DNA of 64,000 nucleotides from Pseudoscleropodium purum (lineage: Eukaryota; Streptophyta; Bryopsida; Hypnales; Brachytheciaceae). The position numbers and the translations under genes are program-made. Of the stretch, positions 57,801 to 64,000 are shown piece by piece (the stretch's first letter is position 1; every line of letters begins with the position of its first letter). Below the pieces are notes generated by a model that was given only the letters and a program-made list of their open reading frames with translations, searched no databases and had not been told where the DNA came from. The DNA lies in contig OZ017796.1 in NCBI GenBank assembly GCA_963969395.1, forward strand, positions 22,322,501 to 22,386,500. Direction: 5' to 3'.

Positions 57801-60800
57801 TTTCATTGTTGCCTTCCAAGCGGTGCCCGCGCAACTTAGCAAATGTCCGCCCAATTGCAAGGCCCTCTGTCATTGCAACGAGACCTGCAATAAGGCCAAT
57901 CTTGACTGCTGGTCCTAGAAACGGACCGGAGAAGAAGATTTGGTCTGCTGAAGAAGGATTCAGCCCTTTTTTTATGTAACCTGCCTGCGATGAAGATTCA
58001 ACCCACAGTGCAACCTTAGTTTAAAATTAGAGAAGTTAGCACATTGACTTGTGGAGAGAAAAATATCTACTGTAGTGATATCCATTAACACGGGATATAT
58101 AAAATAAAACAAGCCAAGGAGGTGAATATGATGACAGGTTCCAATTAATCCAATGGTACCAGACTTTGTGAATGAGTATGCTCACGATTTGGACGCCTCG
58201 TTTATCAATCCTTGTGGAATAAACCGATGCAGTTGCAACGACCATGGATAACATAGGGGCAACGGTAGCTACCCAAAACAATTTCGGTTTCTTCTTTGCC
58301 TGCAACACCATCCATTTATCTCCAAATCATCAGCTTTTGCTTCCTTAGTTGTTAGTTACAACACAGTAACCCCACGACGAAGGAGAGTGTTTACAGACCA
58401 GAAGTTTTGCACTGGACAAGAATGCAATAAAGGCAAGCGTCATGACAATTGTCCGCCAATTCCACTGCGCACAAGGGAGAAAGCACAAGCATGTCAACGT
58501 CCACAAGCAGAGCAATCAGATGATCAACTAATTAATGATTCGGAAGTCATGCAGGTTTGATTTTACACACAATAAGTTCAAATTTGATAGGAAGTGTCAC
58601 TTATCATCACATGGTTAAATTGGTTGAATATTGTGACTAAGAAGATACGGTGACATGGAAATGGATTTGGGTTTCAGAAGAATTTGAAACTACACATTCT
58701 TTTAGGAACTGTGGAGCTGATGCACACATTTATGAAGAGGTTGTTGATTACCTCTTCAGTGTTATGAAACACTGATTTCAGGACTGCCACCAGATTAGTC
58801 TTCTTTGAAAAGGATGCTGGTTTGATGTTGAAGAGACCCCGCAGCTGCTGCAGAGAAATGGTGATGGCGGCACCAGCCATGAATCCCACAATGGCCGAGT
58901 GCGATAGATACTCAGTGATGAACCCCAATCTGCATATATGTTTCATGCCACATCAGCTTCCAACCAATAATCATAGAGCAAGTGACATATTCCCTTCAGG
59001 AAGAAAATATTAACTAATTATGTGTCCAAAACAGTTCCAAGTAAGCTTACTACTAACAGTACATATATCGATCAATCCACGGCTTGTAACTATTAAATCT
59101 CACCCAAACCCTAACAATGTGAAGCGTTTTAAACTGAGTAGCAGAGTTTTAAATTAACCTAAAGAAGGAAAAATTCAAATGAAGCTATCTAGACACAATA
59201 TTCTGAAGCTAATTCCATCAAACTTTGAAAGGAAACCAGCTGGATTCCTGGGGTGGTATGCACTCCCTCCGCCCCGAAATTTGTGTCCGCAGTTTTGTTG
59301 AAAACATTTTGATACCGATTTCATTGATCAAGTTATGAAAAGCATAAATCCGAAAGGGTTCAAATTAAATATCACCAGAATCATCATGTGTTCAATGCAA
59401 CCTAAATAAAGTTGAACTTAAACAGAAAAAAGCTGCCGTACAACCGAATGATTCCAAACAACCTTAAAAGAACATGAGGTCCAAAGACTGAACACTTATT
59501 TCGGGACGGAGGGAGTATGTGATACCAGTTGATGGGAGTTAGAACAGGATCAAATTGGCCCAATTTCATTTCACGGGTGTTGAGTGTTAGATTGTGAGAT
59601 GTCTATGCAGTCTGTAAATACATTACCGGAGAATGCCCAAGCTGGCTTGGAAAATGCCTGCAAACAAGGTGGAAGTGAAGGCCAGGCTTAGATACTTGGC
59701 TGCATCTTTGATGGGACTGAGTTCTTGCTTCATCAATTCGCCCATGATCAGGGACACCACGGACACGGGTCCGATGGAAATGTTGTGTGATGTTCCAAAC
59801 ACGGAGTACACCAGAGGCGGGACAAAGCTCGAATCTGCAGTAAGTTACCAATTGATTCAAATCACCACGTCAAATTTCAAATTGAAATCTAGATATACAA
59901 TGATAAATAATACTCTTCTTTGACATCAATCATGCAGCATCAATTTCAATTCGATTGCCAGGCCTGTTTCTGAAATATTAGCTTGTGCTGTTCAGAGCCT
60001 GAAGCCGTTTGAAACTGCTGCAGAGTAGAATGATTGATTTCAACAAATTGGTGCTAAGGGTCATGAGCAGGATGACTATAGGATGGACTTACACAACCCA
60101 TAGATTGGAGGGATCCCCGCAAGCGGCGCGTATCCCAGATCCTGCAATTTGATTTGAACCAAATTAATCCTTGAAACAGTGAAGTTATTCCTCACAGAAG
60201 CTGAAATGACAATCGATTAAGCTGTAAGAGTACGTAACAGAGGTCTCGTTCATTTCCTCGCACTTGCCGTGATCTTAACATAAAATTGCGTGATTTTCAA
60301 ATACCTTGTCAGAAATGATTATCATGTAATTCTATGGTGATACCAGCCTCCAAGTCGTGCAAAAAGATGCGAATCAAGCACGACAAGAGCCAGTCCACAA
60401 TCGGAAGCACACAAGGGAGTTTTTTAAGCTGTACAGTACCGTGGAGGAAACGAAAGGGAGTTTACCATCTCAGTTGTACCATTACCACCTCCTAAGTGGT
60501 AAACTCCATTTCATTACCATGCTGTTAAACTCTTAAAACTCCCCCCGAAACTCCCTTGTGGAAGAGAATCTCGCTGTTGAAGTCATGCATGCACTCGATC
60601 AGAAAGCTCTATTATATATTACAATATCGAATCACAGTAGCCATAGAAGAATAAATAGGATCTTGTCAACATTGATTCTACCTGCGGAATGGCAAGACTA
60701 GCAGTGGTGAGTCCGGCCATCAAGTCGTGCGAAAAGGTGCGAATCGAGTACGACGAGAGCCAGTCCAGAATGGGAAGCCCCCATTTCAGAGCCTCCAATG

Positions 60801-60978
60801 CCTGTCGCCACGGACTCCCTCCTGCAGCCTGATGGAACCAGCCGCTGTCACCCCGACGAACACTGTGAAAGAAAGTCTCACGCACCGCACCTCGAAGATC
60901 GGAAACCAAGCTACGCTTCGGCGGAACCACAACTTTGTGCTTCACAAACACCTCAGGCTCTGCAACAGGCTCAGTCAT
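54889..60978 (-). CDS. Sulfate transporter (SULTR family), eleven exons
   Basis: Exons (minus): 60978-60682, 60141-60093, 59834-59627, 58929-58752, 58464-58399, 58299-58186, 57984-57741, 57646-57360, 56848-56572, 55827-55751, 55035-54889. All phases join, giving 647 aa, normal for a plant H+/sulfate symporter. The N-terminus has VKHKVVVPPKR, typical before helix 1. SHDLMAGLTTASLAIPQDLG, AGIPPIYGLYSSFVPPLVYS and SIGPVSVVSLIMG follow, then GFMAGAAITISLQQLRGLF, GLIAGLVAMTEGLAIGRTFA and IPGTRVYEDVKHYLEARRVP. The C-terminal STAS domain contains SVTNIDTNGVLAFEEIEKVL with the conserved regulatory Thr at 580. The usual LANPG after it reads LALANLKATVLEKL, a divergence in a functionally important loop. 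Exon 7 uses the upstream of two AGs (CGCAG, not GGCAG); the downstream one would give an immediate stop. The subfamily is not assigned, though the start resembles group 3. Introns hold several MITEs. Confidence 0.93.
55985..56565 (-). repeat. ~100-bp minisatellite with telomere-like motif in sulfate transporter intron 9
   Basis: TTGAATCAGG-type unit starts recur at about 55985, 56081, 56177, 56280, 56377 and 56480. Units of 96-103 bp alternate, suggesting a two-unit higher-order repeat of about 200 bp. Each contains GGTTTAGGGTTTA-type sequence and GCAGAAGTTCAGGA.GCGTGCAAC. The last unit ends only a few bases from the exon-9 donor at 56571. Confidence 0.9.
59263..59515. mobile_element. 253-bp Stowaway-like MITE in sulfate transporter intron 3
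   Basis: Left end CTCCCTCCGCCCCGAAATTT; right end ATTTCGGGACGGAGGGAG followed by TA. CTCCCTCCGTCCC is the classic plant Stowaway terminus. The left flank is CA instead of TA, probably a later mutation. Confidence 0.9.
60350..60409 (-). repeat. Duplicated fragment of sulfate transporter exon 1 inside intron 1
   Basis: CAAGTCGTGCAAAAAGATGC and GACAAGAGCCAGTCCACAAT match CAAGTCGTGCGAAAAGGTGC and GACGAGAGCCAGTCCAGAAT of exon 1 (60720-60775). The copy stops where the neighbouring hAT-like MITE begins. Confidence 0.85.
60410..60560. mobile_element. 151-bp hAT-like MITE in sulfate transporter intron 1
   Basis: Starts CACAAGGGAGTTT and ends AAACTCCCTTGTG, perfect 13-bp inverted ends, with inner inverted blocks GGGAGTTTACC/GGTAAACTCC. 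Flanks CGGAAGCA and GAAGAGAA share GGAAG/GAAG, a weak candidate for an 8-bp hAT-type target duplication. Confidence 0.65.
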
Positions 60979-62855
60979 GCTGTCTCCTAGCTAGGCTTCA
61001 CCTTCCACAAAACAAAGAGCTCCTGACCAGGCGAGCTCACAGGAGAAATAGATCCAATATGGAAATGGGACACGCAAATTAAATGTTCTGCCCTGTTGTG
61101 TACGTCTGTGGAACTGACTTGGACAAATGTTCTTTAGTCTGTGTCCATGGAAATTGGATTTCAATGTGCACTTGAGGCTGGGTCAAAGTTCACAGGAGAA
61201 ATCTAGTATGTCCTTTTGTGCCTAAAGAATTTGGACACGGCGGTTCTAGAATTTGTGTGCAACTTCGAATCCTAGTGTATACCAAACAGTGAATATATAT
61301 CCTATTCTATCCTCACTAGACACTGACATTCGAATTCTTCAAAAATTCCATAGATGGATCAACAGTTTGGATTTCGAACTCCTTTGCTGCCAGATTTGAT
61401 CATCATGAATTTGCTGCACTCAGTCTGCACACAGCTGCTCAAGTGAGCTTCACATGGAAGTTGTTCACAGACTTGGAATTGAAGGCAATGACCCTCGTAA
61501 GATGCGCGCTAGCCTGTGGCTCATATATTGTTACTCGTATGTACCTTAGTTTCATTAAAAAAACAAAAAAAACATTCCTTCGCTTGGTCGCTTGTTGTAC
61601 TCATTATTGTCTTGAACGTTAGGTTCGCATAATGCCAATTCCTTGTCTGTGACAAGAATTTCCTCGCCGGCACAAACTCTCAATCTTGAATACGTGTATG
61701 TCTTGACTTTTTGAATTGATGCAAGAAATGGTCAACTGAGTCAGTGGTCAAAACTCTTGGGAATTTAGTAGAATTCAATGACCCTGTTTGTATATGTTTC
61801 ATGAAATAATGCTGAAGATGGATTCCCATTGAATGACCCAACTTAACTACGTTGTGATACCCAAGACAACCTGTGTTCCCAGACTATCCTGTCTTACTTG
61901 AAACTCTGTAACTGTATGAACATTTTACAGTACAGTATAGTGCACTACATTGTGATGGTTTTGCTGCATACGTACGCCCTTTGTTGCACTTGTTCTAATT
62001 TTCATTGTCTGTCAGAATCAGTCTTTCCAACTTCCTTTTTAGAATATTTCTCATGGAAATGATGAAACAGCATCAAATGCCAATGTTTTGAATTTGAACT
62101 GAAGTGTTTCCTTTAAGATTCACACTGAAACTAAGCAAGCAAGCAAAGACCTAAAATGTTAAGTTAAAAGGCCTTGTAAAATACATTGACACAGGCATAT
62201 AGGAAACCTTAAAAAACAACATGAAACTGATGTTGAAATTAATGTCTTGCAAGGACTCATTGGGACCTGTGAAGTCACCTATGATGATCACTAAGGGACA
62301 TAGCTTCCAAAAATGTTAACTAAGTTTGTAGTACCCAAAAGTATGCAACTGGAGTAATAAGCACTCACAACACAGTACAGAACCAAAACCTATGTGCCAC
62401 GTATCCTTTAATTTGGTTTTACGACTTCAGCCTATGCATTTCTAGATTGACAACTGTACTATATAAATTCTTGTGATGCCATCTTATAAGGTAAGTACAC
62501 CCAAATGTGCCATTGACCTTAACCCTGGAGTGCTCCAACGTCCAAAATTTGAACGACTAACAGATTCAAATTCAGTTTTCTTTCTCGTTATTGCTTGGAT
62601 GAAAGTCATCTAATTTGTGGAGTTTCTTTATCAAGTTGTTGTCCTATCCAATGGTTGGATTTGGTGTTACTAGAGTTCATATTTTTTTTAAATTACAAAT
62701 GTGGAAGTGCGTCAAGCCAAAAATTGCATTGGTTTTAGTTCAAAATTGGATTTGCAAAAATGAGGTCATAGATGAGAAGAACACAAAAATTTCAAAAAAT
62801 CATTACGCCAAGAGAACCTTGTTTCAAATCCATTCCAACAAGTTACAAGGTCAAA
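60979..62855. other. Intergenic region upstream of the sulfate transporter
   Basis: The promoter side of the minus-strand transporter. No gene recognised. At 62487-62518, TAAGGTAAGTACACCCAAATG..GCCATTGACC is a solitary end related to the MITE at 52852-53125. Confidence 0.45.
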
Positions 62856-63799
62856 TTAACCCCTAAATTCCCATTGTCCCCTTGGGGGACAAATCAGATT
62901 TTAGGCAAGTTCTTGTGACCTCAATTTTTGGTGAATTGTTTTGAAACTTTCCTGTAAGATAAAAAAAAATTGATTATCTACATGGGAATGTAATTTTTAT
63001 TTCAGTTGGTGCCTGGTAGCAAAAGTTATACCACAAAAAGCCTCAAACTGAACTCGACAAGTAACACAAAAAAAATCGCAAAAAATCAAAATAAAATTTA
63101 ATTCTTTTTTCCTCTGAAATGTTTCATTTTTGTCTATATGCGAAGCTTTGATTCGTTCTATTTGGACTAATAATGAGAAAGTTAAAGACAATCTTGTTTT
63201 TTGGGCAATTTTAGTATCTTCTTGAAAAAATAACTTTTAGGATTCATTTTTGAACGCAATTTTCACAATTTTTTTTTTCCTCAATTTTTTTTGAGAATGT
63301 TGTGTTTGCTTGCTAAAACAATCTCACCATTGGGATTATTGTCTTTCAATCCCATCTTGGAGTTATTAACAATTTAGATTTTTTTCCAATTTTGGACCTA
63401 CTTCTACTTAGCATTTTTTTAGAGAATGAAAGTCAAGTGTGTTTTTATTTTTAGAGAAATTTCCTAGACTTTCAACTCAATTCTTCAACATAAAAATTTT
63501 AAATTCAAAGTTTGTAGTGCAAAAAAATTCCACAATTTGTGGTCAAGGTCATCTGAAATTGTAAACCAGTGTTCAAAAAAACTTTCTTTTTCAACTTTGA
63601 ATGCTAATATCTTCCAATCTATGCGGTCAAACTTCGTGAAATTTTAACCACATAAGCTAAGACAAGTGAAGTACAAGATCCTATGGTTAGATTCTACAGA
63701 AATGATTTTCTTATTTATTTTCTTGGGTGAACGTAGCAAATATGGCAATTTTGAGTGTTTTTTGACAAAAAAAAACAGCCTTGGAAATTTAGGGGTTAA
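62856..63799. mobile_element. 944-bp TTAA-CCCC element, copy D
   Basis: Starts TTAACCCCTAAATTCCC and ends CTTGGAAATTTAGGGGTTAA. The reverse complement of the right end is TTAACCCCTAAATTTCC, identical for 15 bases. The interior shares TACAAGATCCTATGGTTAGA and the left subterminal region with the element at 38327. Short ORFs inside are unrelated to transposases. Confidence 0.78.
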
Positions 63800-63816
63800 T
63801 GGTGAAGTAGACAATG

Positions 63817-64000
63817 TTAACCCTAAAAGGATGCCACTAATAGCACATGTCTATGGATGATGGAGAATCTTTCTATGGAAGATAAAAGTGTAGCTAGATG
63901 TTTATCTTTGAAATTTTGGATGGAATTTGAAGGAGAAGCTCTTATATAGTAGTTTGATTTTTAGTGAGTGTTCTTGGGGTTTTTTAAACAAATAATTCAC
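63817..64000 (+). mobile_element. Family E copy running off the window
   Basis: Begins TTAACCCTAAAAGGATGCC, 18 bp after the 944-bp element. It continues with GGAGAATCTTTC, AAAAGTGTAGC, TAGTGAGTGTTCTTGGGG and AAACAAATAATTCAC, aligned with the 26.4- and 30.9-kb copies. The right end is outside the window. Confidence 0.6.

Larger units (their letters stand above)
51975..58040. repeat. Segmental duplication, unit 2
   Basis: Runs from the junction near 51975 to the point where homology with unit 1 ends (AGAGAAGTTAGCACATT at about 58028-58044, matching AGAGAAGTTAATTAGCACATT at about 51953). It contains the 3' half of the intact transporter (exons 7-11) and two unit-specific transposon insertions at 52.85 and 53.3 kb. 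Confidence 0.8.

Overview
The window is nuclear DNA of a land plant. It carries an intron-free gene for photosystem I subunit PsaF with a bipartite plastid/lumen presequence, a 20S proteasome alpha subunit of the plant PAD type, a 12-TM/STAS plant sulfate transporter and relics of a plant two-pore K+ channel and a PDR-type ABC transporter. Introns are GT-AG. Genes are GC-richer islands in very AT-rich, repeat-filled intergenic DNA. A bryophyte (moss-like) or other seed-free plant fits this best, but that is inference; no species is claimed.

Layout. 1-3.4 kb: edge fragment of a PDR-type ABCG gene (-) and a decayed two-pore K+ channel gene (-). 5.5-7.6 kb: a broken piggyBac-type transposase (-), with its three catalytic Asp positions still readable. 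7.6-13 kb: AT-rich intergenic DNA. 13.6-16.0 kb: an intact six-exon RNI/LRR-type gene (-). 16-27 kb: intergenic DNA with hairpins and TTAA-flanked elements. 27.8-28.6 kb: PsaF (+). 31.4-34.8 kb: four-exon aldo/keto reductase (+). 38-39.5 kb: a TTAA element pair. 40.7-42.4 kb: proteasome alpha subunit PAD1 (+). 43.1-45.3 kb: three-exon MDR oxidoreductase (-). 45.65-58.04 kb: a tandem segmental duplication (two units of about 6.2 kb) that copied the 3' half of the sulfate transporter gene; the left copy is a pseudogene. 54.9-61.0 kb: the intact eleven-exon sulfate transporter (-). 61-64 kb: intergenic DNA ending in further TTAA elements.

The most interesting layer is mobile DNA. A non-coding repeat family has ends reading TTAA-CCCCTAAA and its inverted complement. 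Full-length copies include three of about 0.94 kb, one of 0.66 kb and two of 0.21-0.24 kb, and there are several decayed or tandemly amplified relatives. TTAA targets and CCC-starting inverted repeats are the hallmark of piggyBac, and the window also holds a piggyBac transposase relic. A duplicated segment supplies a probable empty TTAA site opposite one insertion. Together these suggest a piggyBac/MITE system in a plant genome, where this superfamily is rarely described. Stowaway-like, hAT-like and other inverted-repeat MITEs and a SINE-like insertion with target duplication are also present.

The intact genes are unrelated housekeeping or metabolic genes (photosynthesis, proteolysis, redox metabolism, sulfate transport). 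Nothing suggests that they work as a cluster. All exon structures were derived by eye from splice sites, reading phase and family conservation.
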